The notes under the pieces were generated by a model. It did no database searches. It was not told the origin of the DNA and saw only the letters and a list, made by a program, of their open reading frames with translations. A stretch of 64,000 nt of DNA from Plazaster borealis (lineage: Eukaryota > Echinodermata > Asteroidea > Forcipulatida > Labidiasteridae): positions 1,936,501 to 2,000,500 of the forward strand of contig CM037473.1 in assembly GCA_021014325.1 (NCBI GenBank), written 5' to 3'. The position numbers and the translations under genes were made by a program. Positions 24,824 to 36,879 of this stretch are shown here, piece by piece. Position 1 is the first letter of the stretch. Every line of letters begins with the position of its first letter.

Positions 24824-25363
24824 CAAGCTTTTAGGTAGCCAGCCGTGCAGCCGTGATTAGCACGGCCAAATGAAAACAAACACGGCCTATTTTTCGGTGT
24901 CACGGCTTCCACTTTTTAGCGCAAGCCGTGCTGTAAATCCCAAGATTGTTGTTGTTGTTGTTTTGTTTTTTTATACGGACAAAATCGTCAAGCGCCCAGG
25001 CAAAAAATGTCGAAAAATACTTACGACGAACACAAACTACCGTTTCAATGCGCTAGTAGATCGATCTTTTTGTATTAAATAGTGTGCAGCGACTGGTACC
25101 CAGAAGTCAGCTACTTTGTAACAGCATTTTGCGTGCATTTTTCTCTGTGTCGCAGGGCATCCTGACTACATTTTTAGTCGATGAACGGAACCTTGTATCC
25201 AAGACTCAATAATTGAGTCGACCCCGCGCTATCGTGACAGATATTATTAGCGACGAGTTTGGGGCGGGGAAAATGTAGTGCATCATGGCCCTTTTTGAAA
25301 CCACGGCTTGTTTTTTTTCAATACACACCCTGCTCCACTAATCCTACCTAAAAGCTTGGCCCT
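24824..25363. mobile_element. Second inverted-repeat element abutting the previous one
   Basis: It starts caagcttttaggtag and ends ctacctaaaagcttggccct, followed by ACT. The right end carries the same ggccct terminus as the neighbouring 23938-24820 element, while its left end lacks it. This suggests that the first element inserted at, or replaced, the terminus of this one. The interior has several cacggc repeats and no gene. Confidence 0.55.
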
Positions 25364-25530
25364 ACTTAACCTGTAAATTTGACCAGCTACATGTGTATTA
25401 TTGGCAACATTCTCTCCTTACAACCCTGCCCCAATTTGACACCCCAAACCCCCACCTGTCTACCCTCGCCATTTTTCCTTTTGGCTGACTTAGACTTGCA
25501 TGTATGCCGTCCTGAAGCTTTTTGCGTTTA

Positions 25531-25755
25531 CAGGGTTTGCCCTTAACTTTTTCAGTGACTAGCCAGCAGGACCAGTTACTTGTCATTTAACTGGTTCCCC
25601 AGATTTTGCAGTTGTCCATACTTCATATTAAAATGGGGACGCTTTTCACATTGAACTACATTAGCCAGCCGGACCACTTGAAGTGAATTTTGACTGGTCC
25701 TCGGCTGTTTTAACTGGCATTTGGCCAGCGGACCAACTGTCGCTGGTTGAGTTTC
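25531..25755. repeat. MITE family L, second copy
   Basis: It starts cagggtttgcccttaac and contains agccagccggaccacttg and gactggtcct, as in the 12493 copy. The right end is less clear. Confidence 0.5.
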
Positions 25756-25974
25756 AAGAAGGAAAGTGATGGATGGGGACATGGGAAATGGTGATGGCTA
25801 TCTAAGATGCCTTCCTGGAAAGTATCATCAGTGATCTTGCAAGGAAGAGCATTTATCATAAAGTCATGGAGTAACAGGAAGTGCAACCTGACTCTGCATA
25901 ATTCAAATCAATGCAATTAGTCCATAGACTGTACAGCTACTGCACATGTACTTCTTATAAGATTCTAATCGAGT

Positions 25975-26352
25975 TTAAAGGGATTGTATACAATTGGTAA
26001 TTGGAACCCACTGTTTTGTAGTTATATACCATAAAACTAACCTGTGAAAATTTCATTTCAAAAGGTTGTAGCGTTTTTGAGATATGGCCGAAAATTTGAG
26101 CGGTTATGTCCATGCAGGAAGAATAATCTGCAATTGGAATACACAATCTGAGAAATGTTACTGTCGTTGACGCTTTTCAGGTTAAAATTTGTGGGGTTAA
26201 AGAGTGATATCTTTTTCCATAACCACATTACTTCTAAGTGAAAAGTTTCTCAAAATGTATTATACTATCCAAAGCTGCTGTACTTCTTACCAAGTAAGTT
26301 TTTATTGCCATTAATTTTCAGAGCCATTACCAACCATATACAGACCCTTTAA
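25975..26352 (+). repeat. TTAA MITE family C, full length
   Basis: It is bounded by TTAA. The left end is agggattgtatacaattggt and the right end, inverted, is agggtctgtatatggttggt. The interior has atttcatttcaaaaggttgt and tgtccatgcaggaagaataa. Confidence 0.8.
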
Positions 26353-26500
26353 GATTTTAACAGAGTTTAATGATAGAAAATTAGTAATGATTTACTTCAT
26401 GTGAGCAGAGTTAGCGTAAATTTAATGTGAAATTTAATTGAGGACTTCAGTGACATACATACAAGAGCCAATTAAAGTATTTAGACAGCACAAAATAGAG

Positions 26501-27000
26501 NNNNNNNNNNNNNNNNNNNNNNNNNNNNNNNNNNNNNNNNNNNNNNNNNNNNNNNNNNNNNNNNNNNNNNNNNNNNNNNNNNNNNNNNNNNNNNNNNNNN
26601 NNNNNNNNNNNNNNNNNNNNNNNNNNNNNNNNNNNNNNNNNNNNNNNNNNNNNNNNNNNNNNNNNNNNNNNNNNNNNNNNNNNNNNNNNNNNNNNNNNNN
26701 NNNNNNNNNNNNNNNNNNNNNNNNNNNNNNNNNNNNNNNNNNNNNNNNNNNNNNNNNNNNNNNNNNNNNNNNNNNNNNNNNNNNNNNNNNNNNNNNNNNN
26801 NNNNNNNNNNNNNNNNNNNNNNNNNNNNNNNNNNNNNNNNNNNNNNNNNNNNNNNNNNNNNNNNNNNNNNNNNNNNNNNNNNNNNNNNNNNNNNNNNNNN
26901 NNNNNNNNNNNNNNNNNNNNNNNNNNNNNNNNNNNNNNNNNNNNNNNNNNNNNNNNNNNNNNNNNNNNNNNNNNNNNNNNNNNNNNNNNNNNNNNNNNNN
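26501..27000. other. Assembly gap (500 N)
   Basis: Exactly 500 N, which looks like a placeholder length rather than a measured gap. KSR (plus) enters from the left and SMG6 (minus) from the right. Confidence 0.99.
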
Positions 27001-27171
27001 AATCTTTGAACAATAATTCAAAGGTTTTGTTTGATTTACTCAAGAGAAATGTGAACAGATTTTTTCTCCGACTCTAAATTTTCCTTTTTTGATATACAAT
27101 CATAACCAATCAATGATCATGATTTAGGCCCTGATAATTATATAATTTAAACAAAAGGTTGCAGGTCTGGA

Positions 27172-27328
27172 ATTAAACGGAGGGCACGGAGGCCGTCGCT
27201 TATGTTGCCCCTGGTCTTGGCCTTGTGTGCCCTTTCAAAGGTTTCCCATTCTTGAAGATTTTCCAATAGAAGTGCCCTTTGCAAAATGAAAATGACCTTG
27301 CCCTCTCAGGGATGAATTTCAAGGCCTG
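27172..27328 (-). repeat. Family F repeat, inverted
   Basis: It runs from caggtctggaatta to gatgaatttcaaggcctg, with ccctggtcttggcct, tgccctttcaaagg and gaagtgccctttgc between. Confidence 0.7.
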
Positions 27329-27436
27329 AGGTTGGCTGAAATATTTTATGCGCCTTACTCAAATGTGAATGACGGCCAGTCATGACCTTTTTAAAAAGTT
27401 GACAATGATATTGATAAGTTTGACTGTCCTACGAAC

Positions 27437-30099
27437 CTGAGTTTCAGAACCTTTTGTACACTCTCATCACCATGGAAACGGCGTGACACTGCATTGTTGA
27501 GACTGTTCTCATATCTGACCGTGTCTTGTAGAGTCTTGTAAGCAGATTGTGAACTCCCTGGTGTTTGCATAGAGCTCGGATTGGGGACTGCTGGAGCAGG
27601 GTTCGGGGACGACCCCAACGGAGGGAAGTTCCCTGTGTAGTTATGGATAGGTGCCGAAGGAGAACTCCTAGCCTGGGTTTGTGAGTCCGTGTGGGCTTCT
27701 ACATGTACTTGCTCAGCCCATGACATGGGTGGGTAGAAACCTTGAGGTGGATAGAGCCCAGGCTGCCCTTGTATCATCTGTTGAACAGGGGGATAATATG
27801 GAGAGTAGCCAGATGGCTGGAATTGACCTCTGGGGTCAAATCCATGTTCGTTTCCAGCGCCATCCTGCTCTGGATCATAAAACTGAAGCTCGGATGACTC
27901 TGGTTTCTTAGACAAAAGAGCCGGTTTCTCTGCAGGTTTGTTGGGATCCCACAGTAAATTTCTTTTGCTTTGGCGACCCCTATCTTTTGTTCGTTGCTCC
28001 TCCTTAGTCTGTGATGTTGGATAGTGCTGGTCAAAGACGGGTTTGTAAGGTTGATTGGAATGAGGGTGAGAAGGTTGCGATGAAGGGTGCTGGCTTGGTA
28101 TTTGATCCTCTGCTTTCTGAGGAATACGGATGAGTCCACCACCTTTTGATACATTCTCTGATTTGGTTTGTTCCGCACCATGTGGGCGTCTAAAATCTCG
28201 TTGGCGACTTTGTTTCCCTAACCAACGTCTCTCCTCAACTCTTCCATCTTCTGATTCAGATCCTCCACTCCTTTCCTCCTGGGTGATTTTCACTTCTTGG
28301 ACCTGGCTGCAAAAAGTTACTGACAGCTTTGCTCTCTCTGTAACGATCCTTCCCTCCTCAATGTCTCTACCTCCTCTGTCGTCTTGCCTTGAACTCAGCT
28401 GCTTTTTGAGATTTTGATTCTCTGATTTATTTTTCTGGGCCATCGCTGTGCCTTGATGATGACGAAAGTCTGCATTCGAGACGGGTTCACGTGAAAAGCT
28501 TGGGTTACTCTCAAGGCCAACATCATAAAGCCTTGAATCAATGTGTTCCAGATCGCCATTCCATTCCTCTGGCTTTGCTGTTACTGCCTCCACGAATTGG
28601 CTATTATCACTTCCAGTTGAGCTCTCGCTGTTATAGCGTTGCCGGAATCGTCTTGCCGAGTACCTCTTGGATGAGTGAGTAATTTGAGGCCTTGGCTCTG
28701 AGCTCTGCAGTCTTATTGCATCCTGGGTAAGCTTCCCTCTTGCGCTCTCCCTAGGGGGGGACACTTGAAGATCTAGTAGTGACTTCATTGCAACTTTCTT
28801 GTTATTTTCAATTGTGAACTTTTCAGGAACAATCTGCCTAGGAGTGTTTTTTGATCTCTGAGGCCAATTTGGGGCCGGTCCTTTCCTTGAGGTGAAGACC
28901 ATTGTTTCAATTGTGTCTTCAGATGGTAATGGTTTTGAACTGATTCCACCGTCACTTAGATGAGTGTCTCCAACTTGTGACTCATTAAGTGGTGCACCTC
29001 CACCTGCAAGCATTGGGGAAACATAGATAGGACGTTCTGGTTTCTTCTGCTTCAAAGATTTATTGTTTGATGTTTTAACTACAGGTGCAATGTTGGTCTC
29101 TATGGTCAGTCTTGAAGATATGTCATCTTCCTTCTGTTTATGATGTTCACCGTCTTTAGAACCCCTCCCTCCTTCTTGAGGATAGGGATGCCTTCTCGAT
29201 TGATAGTTGCTACCCTTTCCATGTTCTTGCGGTCTATGTGAGGAATCATGTTTTGCAGACGCTTGTGTCTTGCTCTGGCTAGTTGAGGATTGGTTTGCGC
29301 TTTGAGAAGGTCGATCATGAGCCTTGTTGTGAGGCGGGTCCTGTCTCCCAGCCCAGCCCCCTGGTATATGCTGAGGGATAACTTGGCTTCCTGATTTATC
29401 AATACTTGATGATTCTGAGTCAGATTTGGGATTTCTTAATGCAGCGTCCGTTCTTTCTGAATCTCCTCTTTGAAGCTCATTTTGGGGCGGGTTGATTTGT
29501 TTATCTTCTTTTGCGTTTTTTCTCCGACCTTGAGGACCCAGCCATCGATGTTCTCTCTGCACCTTCGGTTGCTGTTCATCACTAATGGATTGGACTTCTG
29601 CAACTGCTTTTTCATTCTTACTTTTTTCTCCCGTTTCCTTCTGTCTATCGCCAAAACTTTTTTCATGGCTTTTTTCAAGGTGGCGAGGTTTTGATTCAAA
29701 GTTCCGACCAGTTCTGTTACTGCCACTTCTATTACTACTTGAAGATTTCTCATGGTTAGCTACCTGTTTATTTTGACCCTCTGTGGATGGGAAATGCTCA
29801 TGTCTAGCCGATTTCTGCTCCTTCGGAGTAATTTTGCTTTCATCACGATGTGCGGGTTGCTCTGGTTTGAGTTTTCTGTTTTGTACGTGTGAAGTTTCCT
29901 GTGAAATTTGCGTATCTTTTGTAGTGCTCTTAGTACTTGTGTTCCCATCTTGGGCAGCAGACTTGGATTTGTCGTCTTCTGCTCTCTTCATAAGACGAGA
30001 TTGGCCAGGCTTGTAGATGGCCATGTCCGGGCGACGAGTGTCTTTCTTTTGACGAGATGACTTAGGGATCACATCGTCATCAGTATCTCTGTTGGCCAT
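27437..30099 (-). CDS. SMG6: SMG6 (EST1A), first coding exon, N-terminal region
   Basis: SMG6 is the PIN-domain endonuclease that cuts mRNAs targeted by nonsense-mediated decay. This exon encodes 887 residues of the disordered N-terminal region. Residues 22-36 (RRPDMAIYKPGQSRL) are an exon-junction-complex-binding motif. Later blocks also match vertebrate SMG6 as remembered: KRYSARRFRQRYNSESS with GSDNS, KLSVTF, GGLIRIP and, near the end, LWDPNKPAEKPAL with QFYDPE. The start ATG at 30099 follows a splice acceptor (aaaattag), so an in-frame ATG at 30129 is intronic. The exon ends in phase 2 at CTCAG|gttcgt. The 14-3-3-like, TPR and PIN exons are not in the window; they should lie to the left, in or beyond the gap. 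Composition is rich in Ser, Gln, Lys and Pro. Confidence 0.92.
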
Positions 30100-31029
30100 A
30101 GCTAATTTTGAAATAAAATAAAAAAACACTTATTAAAAATTTGAAGACATCGCTTTTGAGGGTTGATGTAGCTTGTTTGTATAGTTCTGTTTTTTTAATG
30201 TAGTTCTTAAAGTTGTCTTGTCTCAGATTACTGCAAATCATTATGCTCCTGATAAGAGCATGTTTCTGTACTGATGTAGGAAAACAAGCCCTTGTCTTTC
30301 TAACATGAATGTTTCTTCTATGAAACTACTACCCTACCTAGGTAAACAAAAGTAAAATACTTAACAATAAACAATAGGCTGATTACAGCTTGCCGGAAAT
30401 TAGCAAAGATTTCAACCTTCTGAACATCAAAACTTGTAACATTCTAATGGAAACGAGGTTGCGGAGGGGTGAACATCATATTGAAAAAAAATTACCATTT
30501 TCGGAGTAGTTTTCTGTGACCCCTCTTTTCTTAGAACATTCCCTCCCCAAATTTTTCCAAGGCCATTTGTGTACCATTTTAGTAACAGGTCTTTACTCAG
30601 ACCCTACATTCACCAGACTATGACCAAGTGGTAAACAAAATAAGCGATGTAGGGCCCAAGTTACTCAACACAAATTACAAACCAAACTGTATTTTATAGG
30701 CACAATCATTTCATCTACATAAGTTGGCCAGTGTTGGACTCCTCCGTTGTATACAACGTGACAGAGTCCAGGGTATTAAAGTCCCGTATGCCATTGCAAA
30801 TTTTTGTATGAAAGAATATTTTCATATTTATACCTAATGGAGAAAGCTGAAGCTCCGTTCACATATTATTCCTTATGTCTGAAATTCCAAGTCTGCTGCG
30901 TTCAGAAATGTTAATTTTAACCGTGGGTGACATTATTTTAGAATTTTTTTGACATCTCCATTGTGTCTTTCTGTACGGACTGTGAAAACTTGCCCATATG
31001 TGCATAATATTTATAGCAACTAAGAGAGA

Positions 31030-31403
31030 TTAAAAGGTATAGTACACGTTTGGTAATGACTCAAAACAAATATTAGCATAAAAACTTACTTGGTAACAAG
31101 CAACGGAGAGCTGTTGATAGTATAAAACATTGTGAGAAACGACTCCCTCTGAAGTAACGTAGTTTTTGAGAAAGGGTAATTTCTCACTAAAATAATAAAA
31201 ACTTCTTGCAAGAAGTTTTTATTCCTATCTGAAAGCACACAAATTTGTACAACAAGGGTGTTTTTTCTTTCATAATTTTCTTGCAACTTCGATGACCAAT
31301 TGAGCCCAAATTTTCACAGGCTTGTTATTTTGTGCATATGTTGGGATACACCAAGTGAGAACACTGGTCTTTGACAATTACCAAATGTGTACGATGCCTT
31401 TAA
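31030..31403 (-). repeat. TTAA MITE family A, inverted, full length
   Basis: It is bounded by TTAA. The ends are aggtatagtacacgtttggt and caaatgtgtacgatgcct. The central palindrome is aaacttcttgcaagaagttt. Confidence 0.85.
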
Positions 31404-31908
31404 GGAATAATGTCACACAATATATGATGGATACATTTGTTTCTTTGTATAACCATCAAAAGTGTACTTAAGGACACCAAGAATATATGAGCGAAATTTC
31501 AGCTTCATAAATCAGAAAAAATATGAATTATAAACATTTAGCCGAAATTTTATTCGAACAGATTGTTTCATGAGCTTTCTACCCAGGCAGGACTTCAGTC
31601 AGTGGAGACTAGCATCCTACCACCAGGGGTGCATTTCAAAAATTGAAAAATTTACAAAAGCCGTAAAAAGTCAATGAAAATTAGACTATTAATCTGACCA
31701 AAACCTTATACTTCAAACAAACCAGATTGTTTGTAGTTCGTGTTTTAATTTGTTATGTATTGTAAATTGTTGTTTACAATATATGAGCTAGTAAATGTAA
31801 AGTAGTAACAAAAACATTTTTTTTGGGGGGGGGTAAGAGCAGACAACAAATACACGGAATAAGTAATAAATGTAAACTGCAAAATGATTGAGGAATGTGT
31901 GCAGAGTT

Positions 31909-31983
31909 GTGATAATCAGTAATTGTAACCTTCCAATCCTCCTCCCCACAGTCACACACAGCACATGGTTACGATTATCACAA
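31909..31983. repeat. Degraded foldback element related to 1703-1773
   Basis: The arms gttgtgataatcagtaattg (followed by taacc) and ggttacgattatcacaac are inverted, with a longer loop than the perfect copy. Confidence 0.5.
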
Positions 31984-33297
31984 CAAATCAATAAATAAAT
32001 AAAATGAACGTGCGTGCGCACACAGCATGCGCACAGCTTACTCATTTTACTGCGTTTCAATCCAAACTGTTCTGAATTCTGTGCAACAAGCAATGCACGT
32101 TTTTTTTATACAGTACAGTAGTGCAAACGCTTGCATGAATTGAAAGTACCCCTGGGGGCTCCCCCCTGGGCTTGCCAGTGCTTGCTCTATGCACTTACTC
32201 TATGCACTAACAACAGTATCCTCGTATCCCCATTATTCGCGCACGTAAGAATTGAAATTGAATTTTGACTTGATTAACAGAATCAAGAACAACTTTTAGC
32301 TTTAATTTTAATTGTTTGATGTCAAAGCCCACCTGAGAGGAGAATTTGAAGCCTGCAGAACATCGTCAAAGCACAATGAAACTCGTCGTCTGCAATCGAC
32401 CCCGATTTGTCAAGTTTCGTTTTCCGTCACATGAATTCGCGCACTTGGGCTGGAACGCCACTACGGAGTCCCTATTGTCCCGCCTTTCTTCTAAATGCTT
32501 TAGTCCGTGCGGCAGGGAAGCTGCCGGTTGAAATCGGCAGTGATTATTATTTACGGGAAGGGGTAGTGGGGTTGGCGAGGTGGGAAATGGACTCTGCGCT
32601 GTTATCACAAAGTTGGTAAGCCCCGCGTCCAGTTAAATGCAAACAATTCGTAATTTCTGAAAAAAGGATTATAAGGCGCACGTCCACTTCAACCTTCCGT
32701 AGTATTTTGTAAGCCCTCTGTTGTTAAATGAAAATCACGTGGTCTTGTAATTTAAGTATTGAAGTATGGCAGACGATACGCACAGAACTTTCAGTGTTTT
32801 TTTGTTTTTTTAATCGACCATCTTATCTAGCTATGTTTTGTATTTAGTCTAAAAAGGTAAGATTGTATCTACTACATTTGTAATTTATCTAAAATCTTAC
32901 CGGAAAGGCTTTGATTTTCCACATCTTCGCAGGAAATTGTTTATCAGGCTTTATACTTTCATGAAATAAAAAAAATTTAGTCACTGCGTATTGTAAACAA
33001 AATAATATGCGTCGGGAAAGGTACCTGCGCGAATATTTGTGATGCACGAAATTGGGGTACGGGAGGATATACAGTAACACTACAGAAACAGCCTATTACA
33101 TTAGCATTACCATTCATTGCAGGCCATTCCCGTCCCCAGGCATTGACATTGTCACAATAGCTTGATCATGAATTAAGATGATCCGACCGTTGGCATGTGG
33201 CACTGCTCAATACTTGCCCAAAATATCCAATTGTGAGAAATAGCTGACCTGAATTGTTTTGAAAATCTAAGCCCGAAGTAATAAGAAACATATTCAC

Positions 33298-33395
33298 CTC
33301 TTCGATCACAAGTTGATCTCGTTGTACGATTGTTTTCGGCGCTGTTTTGTAGCTCAGCGTAAAGTTACGCGGTAATCTTGTTCGCCATCTTGATT
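33298..33395 (-). other. SMG6: Candidate SMG6 5' UTR exon
   Basis: On the minus strand the sequence around aagATGGCGAACAAG looks like a transcription-start/first-exon region (a CGCCATCTT-type element) and ends GAAGAG|gtgaat, a usable donor. The SMG6 coding exon starts right after an acceptor, so an upstream non-coding exon is required, and this is the best candidate I see. It would contain a short upstream ORF, MANKITA followed by stop, from 33388. The 5' boundary is a guess. Confidence 0.35.
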
Positions 33396-33961
33396 TATTT
33401 TTAGTTGATCATTCCATTTATAGGAATAGCCAAACTCTTTGCAATAATGAAATATTTACTTCAGAAAAACTAGTTACTGCAGGCTAAATAAAATACAAGC
33501 TACGTTTCGTACACGTGCTGTAATAATTTAGCAATGTTACTCAAGTTTAAATGGCAATAACAGTATTTTAAATAAATTTACGTTGTATGTTTGGACCCTA
33601 AACATAAATCGTCGAGTCTGATGTTTCCAAACGCGCTCAAAATAGCACATTCTCTTGAGGGCGCCGTGACTGTTTGGTAAACAACTTTTCACCCCACGTT
33701 GTACCACGTGAAATTCAATTTTGGGTGACTCGATGGTGGGATTCGGGTGGGCGCAAAAATAATTAGGCAGCAAAACGTCGTGCGTAATGAAATAATTATA
33801 ATACAATAAGTAAAAAATAACAAGAGATACAAGAGTCCGCATGTTCATAAGACATGCACTCTGACACACAATATAAGAAGCCCAGATAGTTAATTCATAG
33901 AGAATACTCTGTCCGTTCTTTATGGTTAATTTCAACTTCTCATTTTGTCGGATTTGCTTTG

Positions 33962-34280
33962 TTGGGCGCTTTGGGCTATAAGCATTTTTTTTTAATGAAA
34001 ATTAAATTAAAAGTCGAATATTTTGATTCACGCATATCCCTCGAAATTGTGCAATTTTCCCATAACTTTGTGAACTAAAAAAACGGTCCGCCATTTTGTG
34101 GGGTCAAAAATGTGGTTCTACATAAAATAAAAAAAGCGGACCGTGTTAGGTCACGAAGTAAAAGGAAAAGCACAAGATTTCGAGGCATATTGTTTGGATC
34201 ATTATATTTCTACTTTTAAAATAACTTTCCAACCATTTTCATTTCATAACCAACGCTTTTCATAGCCCAAAGCGCCCAAT
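33962..34280. repeat. MITE with ttgggcgctttgggctat ends
   Basis: The left end ttgggcgctttgggctata is matched by the inverted right end (atagcccaaagcgcccaa). Nested arms acggtccgcc / gcggaccgt lie inside. Confidence 0.75.
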
Positions 34281-34997
34281 CCGAAAGCAACGTGTCCCTT
34301 TGAGCGGCACAGTAATATCATTTTGGTCTATTCGCCTAATGTTGTAAGGTGATAGAACAAATTGGGGGGGGGGGGGGTTTCTTCAAGAAAATTAATGTAT
34401 CCCTATATAATAATAAAAATCGGTGGTACCTCCTTTTTACATTCTACTATCAAAAGCTCACAATAAACGCATCCTGAGAAAACTACTAGGCCTAAGCCTA
34501 TGTTTTTAATTATGAAAAAGAAGTTACATGGCATCACGTTTCGACCCTATCTAGCAGAATAGACATGCATTCCAGACACTTGTATATGAGATGGTTGAGA
34601 TGCTTAGTATAGTCCGATGTTCATAAAGAAAGAGGATAGCCGAGTTTTCTATATGGCTGATTTTGTTTATTACGACCCACCTCTAAATGTTAAATTACAA
34701 AGTGGTGTTTGTTGCATCATGATCAGGTATACAACTGTGACAGGTCAGTGTGGATTTTAAACTAGGACGGAACCGTTCATCAAATTAATTGAGAAAGTTT
34801 TAGATCTAATGTTTTAAGTTATATAATATATTATACGCGCAATTGGTTAACATGAAATTGATTTTTTCCATTCTTTGAGAAGGAATTGGTTCACGTAATA
34901 GTTAGACCTTCATTAGCTTTGTGAATTGTGTGTTGTTCCGGAGCCAAGCCATTCAAAGTGTGCAATAATAAATTAATAAATCAATTTTCGTTGATCA

Positions 34998-35306
34998 TTA
35001 AAGGGATTGTATACGTTTGGTAATTGGAACCCACTGTTTGTTTCAATCCTATAGACAGTTGAAGATAATAAAACTAACCTTCATTTCAAAAGGTGGTAGC
35101 GTTTTTGAGATATTGCCGAAAATCTGGAACGGTTATGTCCACGCAGGAAGAATAATTTGCAATTTGTCTATAACCTCGCAGTATACTTCGAAGTGAAACG
35201 TTTCTCAAAATGCATTTACTATCCAAAACTGCTGTACTTCTTACAAGGTTGGGGTTTTTTGCCATTAATTTTCAGAGTCATTACCAAACGTTAACAGAGC
35301 CTTTAA
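34998..35306 (+). repeat. TTAA MITE family C, internally shortened
   Basis: It is bounded by TTAA. The left end is agggattgtatacgtttggt and the right end is caaacgttaacagagcct. It is ~70 bp shorter than the 25975 copy, with the deletion in the middle (after ttgcaattt). Confidence 0.8.
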
Positions 35307-35376
35307 GTAAAGTAGGGCCTAATACAATACATTTGGGAATTTTATTTTACATACATTTTGTGATAATAAATTGTGT

Positions 35377-35755
35377 TTAAAGGCATCGTACACGTTTGGT
35401 AATTGTCAAAGACCAGTGTTCTCACTTGGTGTATCCCAACATATGCATAAAATAACAAGCCTGTGAAAATTTGGGCTCAATTGGTCATCGAAGTTGCAAG
35501 AAAATGACGAAAGACAAAACACCCTTGTTGTACAAATTTGTGTGCTTTCAGTTAGGAATAAAAGACTTCTAGCTAGAAGTCTTTTATTATTTTAGTGAAA
35601 AACTGTACCTCTTTCTCAAAAACTACGTTACTTCAGAGGGAGTCGTTTCTCACAATGTTTTATACTATCAACAGCTCTCCGTTGCTCGTTACCAAGTAAG
35701 TTTTTATGCTAATAGATATTTTTAAGTAATTACCAAACGTGTACGATGCCTTTAA
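35377..35755 (+). repeat. TTAA MITE family A, full length
   Basis: It is bounded by TTAA. The ends are aggcatcgtacacgtttggt and accaaacgtgtacgatgcct, a perfect inverted match over 20 bp. The central palindrome is gacttctagctagaagtc. Confidence 0.9.
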
Positions 35756-36879
35756 TAATTAAATTGTTGGCAACTATCGTAATATTACAACCTTTTTTTA
35801 TATATACAATTACGCAAACACTCTTAAATCTCAGCTCTAAATCACTTTACAAAAAAACACTTTCTGAAAACTGAGCAGAAAACTCAAAGATCACATAGTG
35901 CCTACAGTTGGTAAGTATAATTTGTACACTACGTTTTTTATTATTTTTCTCTGGTATGATTGAACGTACGTACATTTCAATTTTGGGCAAGTTTTTTATT
36001 CAAGAGTATAAATAAAAGAATTATTATTATTTATTTTAAAAGTTTAAAATTCAAAATCTTGAGAAGATAACTAAATCTGTTGTGGAAAAAACTGCCGTAA
36101 TGTGTCAAAATATGAGTTGTGTAATTTGAAAAATCAACAAAATTTGAAGATAGTTTCCTGTCTGCAGCAACTCTTGGGGTTTGCCGAAACTTAATTGTTT
36201 AAAATGGAAAAAGTTTTGAAAAAAATAACAGCATCTTGTGTAGAATATCATGGATCATAAAGGGAGTTTATGCAAAGTTCAAAACGAGACGTACACCTGG
36301 TATTGCACTCTTGATGTAAGTAAATGTTGACCAGTGGGTCTGATCATAAAGTGGCAAGTGAAATGAGCAGGTGAGCGGGTACTAATTAATATTGACAATA
36401 CATTTTTTTAAGTATTTACAATTAGTATTTTAATTTTTAACAATAACATTTTTTTACTTTTTAAACTTTTTTTTATATCCTCGTAACATTTGTTTAACGT
36501 CTAAGTACAAGTCACTTGTTATAACAATTATTACAAGTGTGAAACCTGCAAAAGGGAGTACGATATCCTGACCAACCCACCACGCATCTGAGTAAGAACA
36601 AGTCACTCTCAGAGCTTGTCTGAGTCAGCTTTTTTTTTTTACGTAGCGTTTTGTTAATCACAAAAGTCACAGAGTTATGCAATTTTAACAATTTATTGCT
36701 TATTTCAACAAATCCATTAGTGTTGTGAGCTTTTATACTTCGCAGTGTGACAAAAATGGCGACGTGAAATCCTTGCACTAATGGACGTACATAATTTATT
36801 GACATTGTCAATGTTTGTATCAAGTCGCATCAGTTGCAAACTTCGCAATTTTGTTATTTATTTTAAAGCTACAGATATT

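Larger units (their letters stand above)
21142..26500 (+). other. KSR intron 2 (5' part) up to the assembly gap
   Basis: The stretch starts with the gtaaag donor. It contains the repeats listed separately (21408, 22318, 22734, 23938, 24824, 25531, 25975). No further KSR exon and no SMG6 exon on the minus strand could be recognised. Confidence 0.5.
30100..33297 (-). other. Probable SMG6 5' intron
   Basis: If the 5' UTR exon at 33298 is right, this is the first intron of SMG6. It carries a family A MITE (31030), a degraded palindrome (31909) and, at 32340-32620, a more GC-rich stretch with a small hairpin (gctgccggttgaaatcggca). No coding exon is recognised. Confidence 0.4.
33396..36879. other. 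Intergenic repeats between SMG6 and the next features
   Basis: Contents are a MITE at 33962, a G homopolymer near 34364-34377, TTAA MITEs at 34998 and 35377, and otherwise AT-rich sequence without recognisable genes. Confidence 0.5.

Noticed and set aside
26434..27043. Open frames across the N gap on both strands
   Set aside because: They consist almost wholly of unknown residues from the 500 N and have no meaning.
27681..29776. Several plus- and minus-strand ORFs overlapping the SMG6 exon
   Set aside because: Shadow frames of the long, low-complexity SMG6 coding exon.
30099..30129. Upstream in-frame ATG at 30129 as the SMG6 start
   Set aside because: The extra codons are the polypyrimidine tract and acceptor of the preceding intron; the ATG at 30099 directly follows the acceptor.
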